42,367 nt of DNA from Saprospiraceae bacterium (GTDB lineage: Bacteria; Bacteroidota; Bacteroidia; Chitinophagales; Saprospiraceae). The notes beneath the pieces are model-generated. The model saw only the letters and a program-made list of their open reading frames with translations, did not search any database and was not told where the DNA came from. The stretch's first letter is position 1; every line of letters starts with the position of its first letter. This document shows, piece after piece, positions 14,505 through 22,780 of the stretch. The position numbers were made by a program, and so were the translations under genes. The stretch covers positions 1 through 42,367 of the forward strand of contig JALWSS010000177.1 of the NCBI GenBank assembly GCA_026993525.1. The letters are read 5' to 3'.

Positions 14505-17006
14505 ATGAACTTGTTGAAAATCTTCACGGTGTCCGTGGCGCTGTTCCTTTTTGCCGCCACCCTTTCAGCACAAGACAATTCCGATGCTCTGAATGGCATT
14601 TCCGCCCGCGTCCTTTTCCTTGACTACAACACCCCCAACGGCATCGGTGGTACCAAAATCACCAATGGCCTGGAGATCACTTATGTCCGTGATTTTGGAT
14701 CCAGCTTTGGGCTGGGTATTCCATTCAAGGTCGGTGTTGCCAACATCGGCGGCAGTACGGAGAAAAGCACCCTGTTCAGCTTTGACCTGACAGGGCGTTA
14801 TTACTTATCCCCTTCGGGTAAAAAACTCAGACCCTGGCTCTTTGCCGGAGGCGGGTTGGTTTTCGAAGACCTCAACGACAACAACTTCCAGATACCCGTG
14901 GGAGCAGGCTTCAACCTCCGGGTGGGTGAAAATTCCGCATTCTCGCTCCAGGCTGAATACCGCAAATCAACCGCTGACAACCGCGACAACTTACAGATTG
15001 GCGTGGGATGGCATTTCATACTCAGGCCCGACCCCGAAGTCCAGCGCCTCCGCAACCAGGACAGCGACGGCGACGGCCTCCCTGATTCCGAAGACCAATG
15101 CCCCAACGAACCCGGATCCGCAGCCACCTTCGGCTGCCCGGACTCCGACAACGACGGGGTGCCCAACGCCATTGACGAATGCCCCCTGGAAGCCGGCCCC
15201 GTAAGATTTGACGGATGCCCGGATTCCGATCAGGACGGACTGCCTGACCACAAAGACAATTGCCCGTTGGAAGCCGGCCCCAAAAAACAGGGCGGCTGCC
15301 CCAAAACCACACCAACTGACAAGGACGGGGACGGTGTGCCCGATGACAAGGACCAGTGCCCCGACGTGGCCGGTACAGCGGCCTTCAACGGCTGCCCCGA
15401 ACCCGAAAAAACTTCAGACCCCCAACCCGCACCGGCAACACAGCCGCAACAACCGGCTACCCAGCCCACCCCGCCTGCAGCCAACAGCGTTGATACCGAC
15501 GGTGACGGCCTGACCAACGCCGTGGATGAGTGCCCCAACGTGGCCGGCCCCATCGAACTGAAGGGCTGCCCGGATACGGATGGCGATGGTTTGAGAGACA
15601 TAGAAGACAATTGCCCGACGGAAGCCGGCCCGAAAGAACGCAACGGATGCCCGCCTAAAGACTCTGACAACGACGGCATCCTCGACGAAAACGACGAGTG
15701 CCCCAACACCGCCGGACCTCAAAGCACCAACGGCTGCCCCGACAAAGACGGCGACGGCATTGCCGATGCAAAAGACCAGTGCCCGGACCAGGCCGGTAAA
15801 GTGGCCACCAAAGGCTGCCCCGACAAAGACCTCGACAGCGTGCCGGACAAAGACGACAACTGCCCCGACAAAGCCGGATTGCCACAGTTCGGTGGATGCC
15901 CCGACAGCGACGGCGACGGCATTGCGGACGATAAAGACCAATGCCCCAACGAACCCGGATCAGCCGCCCGACAGGGCTGCCCCCACAAAGACAGCGACGG
16001 CGACGGCATCCTCGATGACGACGACCAATGCCCCAACATCAAGGGCAGCATCACCGCACAGGGCTGCCCCGACAAAGACGGTGACGGCATCGAGGACAAA
16101 AAAGACAAGTGCCCCGATGAAGCCGGCCCGGCTTCCCGACAGGGCTGCCCCCACAAAGACAGCGACGGCGACGGCATCCTCGACGACGATGACAACTGCC
16201 CGAATATCAAAGGCAGCATCACCGCACAGGGCTGCCCCGACAAAGACGGCGACGGCATCGAGGACAAAAAAGACAAGTGCCCCGATGAAGCCGGCCCCCG
16301 TGACCGCGACGGCTGCCCGAGAAAAGACAGCGACGGCGACGGCATCCTCGACGAAGAAGACAATTGCCCCAACCTGGCCGGCAGCCTCACTGCCGGCGGC
16401 TGCCCCGATGCCGATGGCGACGGGGTGAAAGACAGTGACGACAAGTGCCCGCAGGCCTTTGGCACCTTTGAAGGATGCCCCGATACCGATGGCGACGGCG
16501 TACACGATGGCATTGATGAATGCACTTTGCAGGCGGGCACCGTAGCGGCCAAAGGTTGCCCCGACAGGGACGGCGACAGCTTCCCCGACATCTCTGACAA
16601 GTGCCCGGACGAAGCCGGCACCAACCAGGGTTGCCCCGACCTGAAACCTGAGGAAAAGAAAGTCCTGGCGGATGCTGCCAGGGCGGTTCAGTTCGAAACG
16701 GGCAAGGCAACGCTGAAAGCCGAATCTTACGCCATCCTCGACCAGGTGGCCGAAATCGTAAACAAATACCCGCGGTACAGCCTTTCCATTGACGGATACA
16801 CCGACAACGTGGGCGACAAAACCAGCAACTTGCAGCTTTCAGAAGAAAGGGCCAGGTCTTGCTATGAATACCTCAGGGCCCGTGGCGTGTCCATGGAGCG
16901 CATGAGGTTCCAGGGCTTCGGCGAATCCAATCCGGTGGCCGACAACAGCACGCCCCAGGGCCGTGAGAAAAACCGAAGGGTAGAATTTGTGCTTTACCTG
17001 AAGTGA
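14505..17006 (+). CDS. OmpA-family outer-membrane protein with 18 TSP3 repeats
   Basis: An 833-residue envelope protein. It has a signal peptide (MNLLKIFTVSVALFLFAATLSAQ), an eight-stranded-type outer-membrane beta-barrel (about 25-170) and 18 thrombospondin type 3 calcium-binding repeats of the form DxDGDGxxDxxDxCP (about 183-725). A Pro/Gln-rich linker interrupts the array after the fourth repeat. An OmpA-like peptidoglycan-binding domain ends the protein (about 730-833), with the conserved Asp in IDGYTDNVG and Arg in NRRVEF. It anchors the outer membrane to the cell wall; the acidic Cys-containing repeats likely form a calcium-stiffened spacer. The start at 14505 is picked because it opens the signal peptide. 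A 168-bp segment of the repeat array is duplicated almost exactly. A strong terminator follows. Confidence 0.95.
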   Translation: MNLLKIFTVSVALFLFAATLSAQDNSDALNGISARVLFLDYNTPNGIGGTKITNGLEITYVRDFGSSFGLGIPFKVGVANIGGSTEKSTLFSFDLTGRYYLSPSGKKLRPWLFAGGGLVFEDLNDNNFQIPVGAGFNLRVGENSAFSLQAEYRKSTADNRDNLQIGVGWHFILRPDPEVQRLRNQDSDGDGLPDSEDQCPNEPGSAATFGCPDSDNDGVPNAIDECPLEAGPVRFDGCPDSDQDGLPDHKDNCPLEAGPKKQGGCPKTTPTDKDGDGVPDDKDQCPDVAGTAAFNGCPEPEKTSDPQPAPATQPQQPATQPTPPAANSVDTDGDGLTNAVDECPNVAGPIELKGCPDTDGDGLRDIEDNCPTEAGPKERNGCPPKDSDNDGILDENDECPNTAGPQSTNGCPDKDGDGIADAKDQCPDQAGKVATKGCPDKDLDSVPDKDDNCPDKAGLPQFGGCPDSDGDGIADDKDQCPNEPGSAARQGCPHKDSDGDGILDDDDQCPNIKGSITAQGCPDKDGDGIEDKKDKCPDEAGPASRQGCPHKDSDGDGILDDDDNCPNIKGSITAQGCPDKDGDGIEDKKDKCPDEAGPRDRDGCPRKDSDGDGILDEEDNCPNLAGSLTAGGCPDADGDGVKDSDDKCPQAFGTFEGCPDTDGDGVHDGIDECTLQAGTVAAKGCPDRDGDSFPDISDKCPDEAGTNQGCPDLKPEEKKVLADAARAVQFETGKATLKAESYAILDQVAEIVNKYPRYSLSIDGYTDNVGDKTSNLQLSEERARSCYEYLRARGVSMERMRFQGFGESNPVADNSTPQGREKNRRVEFVLYLK
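15971..16306 (+). repeat. 168-bp tandem duplication in the TSP3 array
   Basis: The segment starting ACAGGGCTGCCCCCACAAAG at 15971 recurs at 16139, 168 bp (56 codons) later. Only scattered synonymous changes are seen through most of its length. Each unit holds two TSP3 repeats. The near identity points to a recent in-frame duplication or gene conversion. Confidence 0.85.
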
Positions 17007-17025
17007 AAATAATGACCGGAAATGA

Positions 17026-17062
17026 GAAAGGCCGCGGCAGGAAGTCGCGGCCTTTCTTTTTT
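17026..17062. terminator. terminator between converging genes
   Basis: GAAAGGCCGCG (17026-17036) pairs with CGCGGCCTTTC (17046-17056) over a nine-base loop, and the plus strand then reads TTTTTT. It ends the OmpA-like transcript. The phosphoribosyltransferase gene converges from the other side and ends at 17078. Confidence 0.88.
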
Positions 17063-17077
17063 GTTCCAGGCTCCCGT

Positions 17078-17572
17078 TTACCGAAGGAAAACACTGAACT
17101 CCTCCACTTCACGGATCTGAACCTCGATGTTCTCCAGCAATGTGGTGGCAAGCGAGAGGCCAACGTAGTCCACTTTAATGGGGAAGGATTTGTGGGTGCG
17201 GTCCACCATGACTGCGGCCTCAACTTTTTTCGGAAGGGTTTTCATCAAAGGTTTGCAGGCGTAGAAAATGGTGCGGCCGGTATTGGCCACATCGTCCACC
17301 ACGATGACGACTTTTCCTTCACACTCCCGTTCCGGAATGCTCAGCTGCACTTCGTATTCGAGGGGGTCAGCAGGATTCAGCCTGAGGGTGCAAAGCAAAA
17401 AGCGTTGCCGGGAGATGGCCTGCAACTCGTTGAAAAGCAACCTGGCAAAACTCATCCCATTGCGGTTGATGCCGGCAAGGATCAGTTCCTCTTCGTCAAA
17501 ATTGTTTTCGACGATCTCGTAGGCCAGGCGGGTGATTTTTTGCCTTATCTGGCGGTCGTTGAGAATTCTCAT
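17078..17572 (-). CDS. PyrR-like phosphoribosyltransferase
   Basis: A 164-residue type I phosphoribosyltransferase. The PRPP-binding motif is VVIVVDDVANTGRT (88-101, D93/D94). The AVMVDRTHKSFPIKVDYVG segment matches the PyrR group, where LVDRGHRELPI is typical. PyrR proteins have uracil phosphoribosyltransferase activity, and in Firmicutes they attenuate pyr operons. No pyrimidine gene or pyr leader is seen nearby, so a purely enzymatic salvage role is as likely. It lies 14 bp after the DoxX gene, in a two-gene unit driven from near 18165. Confidence 0.82.
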   Translation of the reverse strand: MRILNDRQIRQKITRLAYEIVENNFDEEELILAGINRNGMSFARLLFNELQAISRQRFLLCTLRLNPADPLEYEVQLSIPERECEGKVVIVVDDVANTGRTIFYACKPLMKTLPKKVEAAVMVDRTHKSFPIKVDYVGLSLATTLLENIEVQIREVEEFSVFLR

Positions 17573-17586
17573 TTCTTTGGAATTTG

Positions 17587-18057
17587 TCAGGCTCCGGGCA
17601 CTCTCGTGGTTGCAAAGATGCGCTTTACACTGATCTCGCCGCTGCCGTTGACCAGCAAGATAAGAAGCCCGCCGATGATGGCCAGATTTTTCATGAACAA
17701 GAATCCCTGAAGCCTCCGGTAAAGGTCTTCTCCGGTTAGTCCGATGTCAGTGCAATTAAACTGAAAGACACAATCAGCCGGCACATTCCAGAAATCATGT
17801 ACCATGAAGGTCACCGGGATCCAATACATGAGCAACAGGAAAGCGCCCAGCTTGGCCCGGTAGCCCGTCAACACCGACAAGCCTCCCAGTATCAACAAAA
17901 TGATACCTCCGTAAAGCAGGTAATCCTTGTTCCAGGTGAGGCCGTAGTACTCCATTTTACTGGCCGTCCGGTTGAAATACACAAAAGAGTCGTATGCCTC
18001 ATAGAAGAAAATGAAGGAGATGAGGATTCTCCCGATCAGGTCAAATATCTTTTTCAC
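17587..18057 (-). CDS. DoxX-family membrane protein
   Basis: A 156-residue protein with four predicted membrane helices (about 5-25, 46-64, 68-88, 122-140) and the DoxX pattern (GRILISFIFFYEAYDSF at the first helix, ILLILGGLSVLTGYRAKLGAFLLL in the middle). Related DoxX/DoxD proteins are quinol-oxidase subunits or are linked to thiol and redox homeostasis, but most members have no assigned job. A loop between helices 3 and 4 contains two Cys. It is the first gene of a unit with the phosphoribosyltransferase. Confidence 0.85.
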   Translation of the reverse strand: MKKIFDLIGRILISFIFFYEAYDSFVYFNRTASKMEYYGLTWNKDYLLYGGIILLILGGLSVLTGYRAKLGAFLLLMYWIPVTFMVHDFWNVPADCVFQFNCTDIGLTGEDLYRRLQGFLFMKNLAIIGGLLILLVNGSGEISVKRIFATTRVPGA

Positions 18058-18161
18058 AACATTGGTGTTTATCGGTAATTCCGTTGGCGTTCATGGAGCA
18101 GCACCGGGCACCGGATTCGTTCAGATCGGCCGGTTTTCCACATTCCCCGGAGCCAACGCGG

Positions 18162-18169
18162 CAAATGTA
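18162..18169 (-). promoter_or_regulatory. promoter of the DoxX/phosphoribosyltransferase unit
   Basis: The minus strand reads TACATTTG, an exact TAnnTTTG box. A TTG lies 22 bp upstream at 18192-18194. This gives a leader of about 95 nt to the start at 18057. On the plus strand, TATCTTGC at about 18183-18190 may serve the divergent gene. Confidence 0.55.
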
Positions 18170-18235
18170 GCCAGCTTAGACCTATCTTGCTCAATGAATT
18201 GAATTTTGCCGAAGACAGGTACAAAATCACCCTGC

Positions 18236-20044
18236 ATGTTGAAGAAGTCAAACATTTTGATCCTGCTGGTGTGTTCAGCCTTGCTCTGCTGCCAGACAAA
18301 CGGCCAGACCAACAGTGAAGACAGCAAAGCACCCAAACGAACCAGCGCCGCCAAATCAACGCCGTCCTGGAGGCGCCCTGTTCCGCCCGAAATTCTCGAT
18401 GAGCTGCCGAAAAGCGCTGAGCGGATAAGGTCCACCGCCCATTTCGCTTTCTTTTCCTTCGGTAAAACGGAGCCGGAAGCAGCCGACCGGCTGGCGGAGG
18501 CCCTGGAAAAAAATGCCGCCCGGCTGTCCGAACAGTTTGGGCTCGACACCAGCACGGCTACTCCAGTCTTCCTCTACCCTTCTGCCGAGATCAAAGGCCT
18601 TTTGCGTCGAAACAACAGCCGAAGTGAGATTGACTCAACGGGGTCTGAAGTGCACCTGGTGCTGAATGAAATGTACAATGCCCTCACCCCATCTGAGCCA
18701 CTGGAGGTTTTTCTTCGCAAAACAATGGGTACCGGCCATGTGCCGGCTCTGACCTGCGGACTGGCCATCGCCTTCACGCCGCAATGGCAACGCCTGGGGC
18801 ATCAGGAACTGGCCCGGCGGCTTGCAGCTGCGGGCATGCTCCCCGACCTCCGGGAACTGCTCAACATGGAACTTTGGAGTACCTATTCTGACATCATCGC
18901 AGAATGCCTCACCGCTTCATTCACTGATTTCCTTCGGCAAACACTGACAGAAGAACAATTCAGAAAACTGTATCACAATGCCACCATTGACGAGCTGACA
19001 CACCATGAACAACGTTGGAAAGACTGGCTGAAAAAAGAGGCCGCCGACCGGCCTGCCACCTCGAAAACAAATCCCCTGCCTTACCTGAAAGGCTTCAACT
19101 TTGCCCATGAAGGCTACCGGATTTTCAACGGCTATGGTTCCCGAATGGCCTTGCAGTCCATGCAAGACGCACAGCAACTGGGCAGCAACGCCATGGCCAT
19201 CGTCCCTTATTCTTTTCTTCGCAATGCCCGGGTACCTGCCCCCATTCCCGTGGCCAGATTTGCCGGAGGCGAAAACGATGAAGCCGTCATGGCCAGCTGT
19301 TTTCACTCCAAAAGCCTGGGGTTCTACACCCTGCTGAAACCCCAAATCTGGCTGGGCCACGGTCAATGGCCCGGAGACATCCAAATGAATTCCGAAGAGG
19401 ACTGGAAGCTGTTTTTCAAATTCTACACCTATTGGATTGCCCATTACGCACTACTGGCTGAAATACACCAGGTGGATGCGCTTTGTACCGGAACCGAGCT
19501 GAGCAAGACCACCCTCCAGCGGCCCGATGACTGGCGCTTTCTGATCAGCAGGATCAAAAAGCTTTATTCCGGACACCTAACCTACGCTGCCAACTGGGGC
19601 CAGGAGTTTGAAAAACTCAGTTTTTGGGATGCGTTCGATTACATCGGGCTCAATTGCTACTACCCCCTGAGCCCCTCGCAAAACCCGTCAGACCGGGAAT
19701 TGAGAAACGGAATACGGGCTGCCTTTGAGAAAGCTGCTGCTGTGTCAAAAAAGTTCGCCCTGCCCGTCGTACTGACAGAAACCGGATTCCCGACCACGCC
19801 CCACCCCTGGATTGAGCCCCACCGTGACGACCGGGCCATGCAGCCCAACGACGAACAGCAGGCCCGCTGTTTTCGCCTCATGCTCGAAGAGCTGAACCAC
19901 GCCCCCTGGTGCGCCGGCCTTCTGATCTGGAAATGGCCCAGCTACCGTCGGAATTACCACGGCGACAGGGCCACCTTTCACATCTATGGCCATCCGGCTG
20001 AGCAGGTCATCCGTGATTGGTTTCTGGCGACAAAAAGCAATTGA
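18236..20044 (+). CDS. exported GH113-like protein with degenerate peptidase-MA-like N-domain
   Basis: A 602-residue exported protein. Residues 1-22 are hydrophobic and end in a Cys pair (ALLCC), so a lipoprotein is possible, although the lipobox is imperfect. Residues about 55-270 resemble the gluzincin peptidase-MA-like fold: a LTCGLAIAF segment where such peptidases have EGLA(V/I)Y, then ARRLAAAGMLPDLRELL, then ECLTASFTDFLRQTLTEEQFRKLY. The zinc motif HExxH is absent. Residues about 285-595 form a TIM-barrel like glycoside hydrolase family 113 (beta-mannanase-like), starting KGFNFAHEGY. The two expected catalytic acids are E421 in CTGTELS and E515 in LTETGFP. The start at 18236 is preferred over an upstream TTG because it opens the signal sequence. 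The substrate is unknown. Confidence 0.8.
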   Translation: MLKKSNILILLVCSALLCCQTNGQTNSEDSKAPKRTSAAKSTPSWRRPVPPEILDELPKSAERIRSTAHFAFFSFGKTEPEAADRLAEALEKNAARLSEQFGLDTSTATPVFLYPSAEIKGLLRRNNSRSEIDSTGSEVHLVLNEMYNALTPSEPLEVFLRKTMGTGHVPALTCGLAIAFTPQWQRLGHQELARRLAAAGMLPDLRELLNMELWSTYSDIIAECLTASFTDFLRQTLTEEQFRKLYHNATIDELTHHEQRWKDWLKKEAADRPATSKTNPLPYLKGFNFAHEGYRIFNGYGSRMALQSMQDAQQLGSNAMAIVPYSFLRNARVPAPIPVARFAGGENDEAVMASCFHSKSLGFYTLLKPQIWLGHGQWPGDIQMNSEEDWKLFFKFYTYWIAHYALLAEIHQVDALCTGTELSKTTLQRPDDWRFLISRIKKLYSGHLTYAANWGQEFEKLSFWDAFDYIGLNCYYPLSPSQNPSDRELRNGIRAAFEKAAAVSKKFALPVVLTETGFPTTPHPWIEPHRDDRAMQPNDEQQARCFRLMLEELNHAPWCAGLLIWKWPSYRRNYHGDRATFHIYGHPAEQVIRDWFLATKSN

Positions 20045-20075
20045 GGCCAGCGTTTCGCAATGGTCGGTCAAAGGC

Positions 20076-20083
20076 TATTTTTG
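20076..20083 (+). promoter_or_regulatory. -7 box of dcd
   Basis: TATTTTTG matches TAnnTTTG exactly and is followed by CGC. A start near 20090 gives a leader of about 30 nt to the ATG at 20120. It also argues against the longer in-frame start upstream. Confidence 0.55.
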
Positions 20084-20119
20084 CGCTCTCATTTTCGATC
20101 AAACCATACCTGGCACTGC

Positions 20120-20656
20120 ATGATACTTTCCGACAAGAAGATCCTCGAAGCAATTGAGAAAGGCGAAATCGTCATAGAACCATTTGACAGGAACTGCCTC
20201 GGCACCAACAGCTATGACGTCCACCTGGGCAAGTGGCTGGCGGTTTACGTTGACGAAGTGCTGGACGCCCGCAAACACAACAGAATTGAATACCTGGAGA
20301 TACCAGCGGAAGGGTTTATCCTCCAGCCCGGCAATCTCTACCTGGGCGTTACCGAAGAGTACACCGAAACCTTTGGCGCCGTTCCATTTCTCGAAGGAAA
20401 GAGCAGTGTGGGCCGCCTGGGCATAGACATACACGCCACTGCCGGCAAAGGTGATGTGGGCTTCTGCAATACCTGGACCCTGGAAATTTCCTGCACCAAA
20501 CCCGTCAGGGTTTATCACGGCATGCCCATTGGCCAACTGATCTACTTTGCCGTAGAGGGAGACATCGAAAGACTTTACAACAACAAGAAAGACGCTAAAT
20601 ACAACACCCGCACTGACAAACCGGTGGAAAGCATGATGTGGAAGAACAAATTCTGA
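20120..20656 (+). CDS. dcd: dCTP deaminase
   Basis: A 178-residue dCTP deaminase of the trimeric dUTPase superfamily. It converts dCTP to dUTP (or on to dUMP in bifunctional forms) for thymidylate synthesis. It starts MILSDKKILEAIEKGEIVIE and carries PFLEGKSSVGRLGIDIH with the S95-S96-x-x-R99 nucleotide-binding motif. The catalytic Glu is E122 in NTWTLEI. The C-terminal YNTRTDKPVESMMW resembles Bacteroidota orthologues. The deaminase-only versus bifunctional state cannot be settled by eye. It ends 18 bp before the converging TerC gene. Confidence 0.95.
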   Translation: MILSDKKILEAIEKGEIVIEPFDRNCLGTNSYDVHLGKWLAVYVDEVLDARKHNRIEYLEIPAEGFILQPGNLYLGVTEEYTETFGAVPFLEGKSSVGRLGIDIHATAGKGDVGFCNTWTLEISCTKPVRVYHGMPIGQLIYFAVEGDIERLYNNKKDAKYNTRTDKPVESMMWKNKF

Positions 20657-20674
20657 GAACAGCCCGGAGTCGAA

Positions 20675-21700
20675 TTACAAAATTTCTGAAGGGTTTGGCG
20701 CAGTTTTTTTTGCCCCTTCCCGCTTTTTCCTTTCTCTTTTTTCCTTTCTGCCCATTATCAGGGATACAACGATTCCTACGGTAAGAAGTACCAGAATCAC
20801 AGTGAGTGATACCCATTCTTCAAGCTCGACATGGAGAGGGTGCAAAAGGACCATTTTCAAACCTACGAACCCGAGGATGGCAGCCAGGCTGTACTTCAGG
20901 TATTCAAACTTGTCGAGCAATGAGGCAAGTACAAAGTACATGGAGCGCAAACCGAGAATTGCAAAGATGTTGGATGTGAAAACCAGAAACGGATCGGTGG
21001 TGATGGCAAAAATGGCGGGTATGCTGTCAAAGGCAAACATGATGTCTGTGGTCTCAACCACAACCAATGCCACAAACATCGGCGTCATGGCAACAATCCG
21101 CCGGTTTCTTCTGATGAAAAACTCCTGGCCCCTGATAAGTCTGGTAACCGGTAGAATCTTCCTGAAACCTCTCAGTACGAGGTTGTCCTCCGGATGAACC
21201 TCACCTTCGGCTCCAGACTTGAGCATCTTGTAAGCCGTCCACAACAGAATGGCGCCAAATACATAAAGCACCAAATCAAAATGCGAAACCAGGTAGGTGC
21301 CGGCAGCAATGAATATCCCCCTGAATACCACAGCCCCGAGGATGCCCCAGAATAAAACCCGGTGCTGGTATTGTTTCGGAATGCTGAAATAGGAAAAGAT
21401 GACCGCAATGACAAAAATGTTGTCCATAGACAAGGACAGTTCCACGATATAACCTGTCAGAAACGTCAATGCTGCATCAATGCCCCGGGCAGGATGCCCC
21501 ACCTCCTCTCCTATTCCAAACCATGCGCGGTCGTATGCGAAATAGACGAACAGGCTAAAAAGCAGGGATACGCTAACCCACAGGGTGGTCCATTTGAAAG
21601 CCTCTCTTGTGCTGATAACATGAGCACGCCGGTTGAAGACCCCCAGGTCAAGGGCCAACAGAATTACTACCAGCAAGATAAAACCCAACCAAACGGCCAT
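20675..21700 (-). CDS. TerC/Alx family integral membrane protein
   Basis: A 341-residue TerC-family protein (PF03741) with about nine membrane helices. Conserved acidic motifs lie within helices: ELSLSMDNIF near 90 and VVETTDIMFAFDSIP near 217. A charged Lys/Arg-rich tail (about 320-341) faces the cytoplasm. Members are involved in manganese export or loading of exoproteins with metal, and in tellurite resistance and pH response (Alx). Metal efflux is therefore likely but not proven here. The yybP-ykoY manganese riboswitch that precedes some homologues was looked for and not seen. A TAAGTTTG box lies 29 bp upstream. It stands alone, converging with dcd. Confidence 0.92.
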   Translation of the reverse strand: MAVWLGFILLVVILLALDLGVFNRRAHVISTREAFKWTTLWVSVSLLFSLFVYFAYDRAWFGIGEEVGHPARGIDAALTFLTGYIVELSLSMDNIFVIAVIFSYFSIPKQYQHRVLFWGILGAVVFRGIFIAAGTYLVSHFDLVLYVFGAILLWTAYKMLKSGAEGEVHPEDNLVLRGFRKILPVTRLIRGQEFFIRRNRRIVAMTPMFVALVVVETTDIMFAFDSIPAIFAITTDPFLVFTSNIFAILGLRSMYFVLASLLDKFEYLKYSLAAILGFVGLKMVLLHPLHVELEEWVSLTVILVLLTVGIVVSLIMGRKEKRERKKREGAKKTAPNPSEIL

Positions 21701-21728
21701 CGAAGTGAATTGAATACTTGTTGAGCCA

Positions 21729-21736
21729 CAAACTTA
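21729..21736 (-). promoter_or_regulatory. -7 box of the TerC gene
   Basis: The minus strand reads TAAGTTTG, an exact TAnnTTTG match 29 bp before the start codon. A TTTG lies 10 bp further up, closer than the usual spacing. Confidence 0.45.
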
Positions 21737-22422
21737 CACCCCTCAGCAAATAAGCGGATGGAAGCTTTTGATAAGTAAGGGTTGTTTCGACCAATCAAAA
21801 GCAAAACGGGCACCAAAGGAAATGATAACCACCAATACAAGCTGCGGTACAGACAGGCAGGCAAAAAAAAGGCCCCCCTCCAAAACTTTCCAGGAGAGAG
21901 GCTATCCCAAAAACCGATTACATCTTTTTAGCTCTTAGGGTTGGTAGTGTTGTACGAAAGAGTTGCTTTCAGGTTCGCACAAAAACAATTGTACGACAAA
22001 TTTTCTGATGTTGCAAAAATAGTTCCTCAACACCTTATTCAGACTAAGAAAATCAGGCTACCTGTGAGAAAAATTGAGAAGCCGGTTTACTATGGTCAAT
22101 AATGCCAGGCATTGATTAAATCGGTTGCCGGGATGGGCAGTGCTTTTGTGTTGATGTCAAGCAAAATTGGTTAGATGTCCCATTAGCCGGCTTCTCAGCT
22201 CTTGTTTGGTTGTGGACACTTCATGTTCACAGGTTATTTCATGGTGAGTTGTAAAATGTGGTTCAAAAGTATCCAATGCCATTCTGTGCAACAAATCTTA
22301 TGGCACTTTTTTTTAATGCCTGAGGGCTTACTTTTCATACGGATACCCAATTTAGGGTAGAAGTTTTCCCGGACAAGGTCATTGCACTTCGACAGCGTCA
22401 ATCCAAAGGCTGAATCCTGGCT

Positions 22423-22446
22423 ATGATGGCAAGGAACAGCCATCAT
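22423..22446. repeat. 8-bp perfect hairpin
   Basis: ATGATGGC (22423-22430) and GCCATCAT (22439-22446) pair over eight bases. It sits just past the large stem-loop downstream of the giant gene. Confidence 0.6.
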
Positions 22447-22451
22447 GTACC

Positions 22452-22513
22452 CCCCTGAAAACGCAGAACCCCTCCCCGGAATACCGGGGAGAGGTCTTGC
22501 GTGTTCTCAGGGG
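22452..22513 (-). terminator. tall stem-loop downstream of the giant gene
   Basis: Three nested arms pair in register: CCCCTGA/TCAGGGG (22452-22458, 22507-22513), ACGCA/TGCGT (22461-22465, 22498-22502) and CTCCCCGG/CCGGGGAG (22472-22479, 22484-22491), with a tetraloop. It begins 16 bp after the stop of the 17-kb gene. No poly-T tract follows on the minus strand. It may therefore protect the 3' end or need Rho rather than terminate alone. Confidence 0.55.
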
Positions 22514-22528
22514 ATTACAAGTTGTATC

Positions 22529-22780
22529 TTAATCCACGAGCAACATCATCTTCGTTGCGGAATCAGTCGGAGTATCCAACTGGTAGTAGTAGATACCACC
22601 GGCAGGAAGTTCGCTGCGCTTCAACTTGATTTCGTTGTAGCCCTTGGCGTATTCGCCGGTAATCACTTTAACTACTTTACCGGATACATCCGTGATCGTC
22701 AACGTTGCGGTAGATGCCTGCGGCAGGTTGAAACTAACCAGCGTTTCGGCACTGAATGGGTTCGGAGTATTCTGGTACAA
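22529..22780 (-). other. T9SS type A C-terminal sorting domain
   Basis: The final 80 residues begin FELYQNTPNPF and include the TATLTITDVSGKVV strand and the GIYYYQLDT strand near the end. This is the conserved Por-secretion signal that directs export through the type IX machinery and surface attachment in Bacteroidota. Confidence 0.92.

Larger units (their letters stand above)
21701..22528. other. 828-bp gene-free gap with inverted repeats
   Basis: No gene is recognised. On the left is the TerC promoter box. In the middle an 11-bp perfect inverted repeat, TGAGAAGCCGG (22075-22085) and CCGGCTTCTCA (22187-22197), encloses a small AATGC-CAG-GCATT palindrome. On the right are a hairpin (22423-22446) and a tall stem-loop beyond the stop of the giant gene. 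Confidence 0.4.

Noticed and set aside
17078-17572. PyrR as an RNA-binding attenuation regulator
   Set aside because: No pyr operon or pyr leader is present in the window, so only the phosphoribosyltransferase assignment is kept.
21701-21900. yybP-ykoY manganese riboswitch before the TerC gene
   Set aside because: Looked for the paired conserved loops that precede some TerC/Alx genes; none was recognisable.
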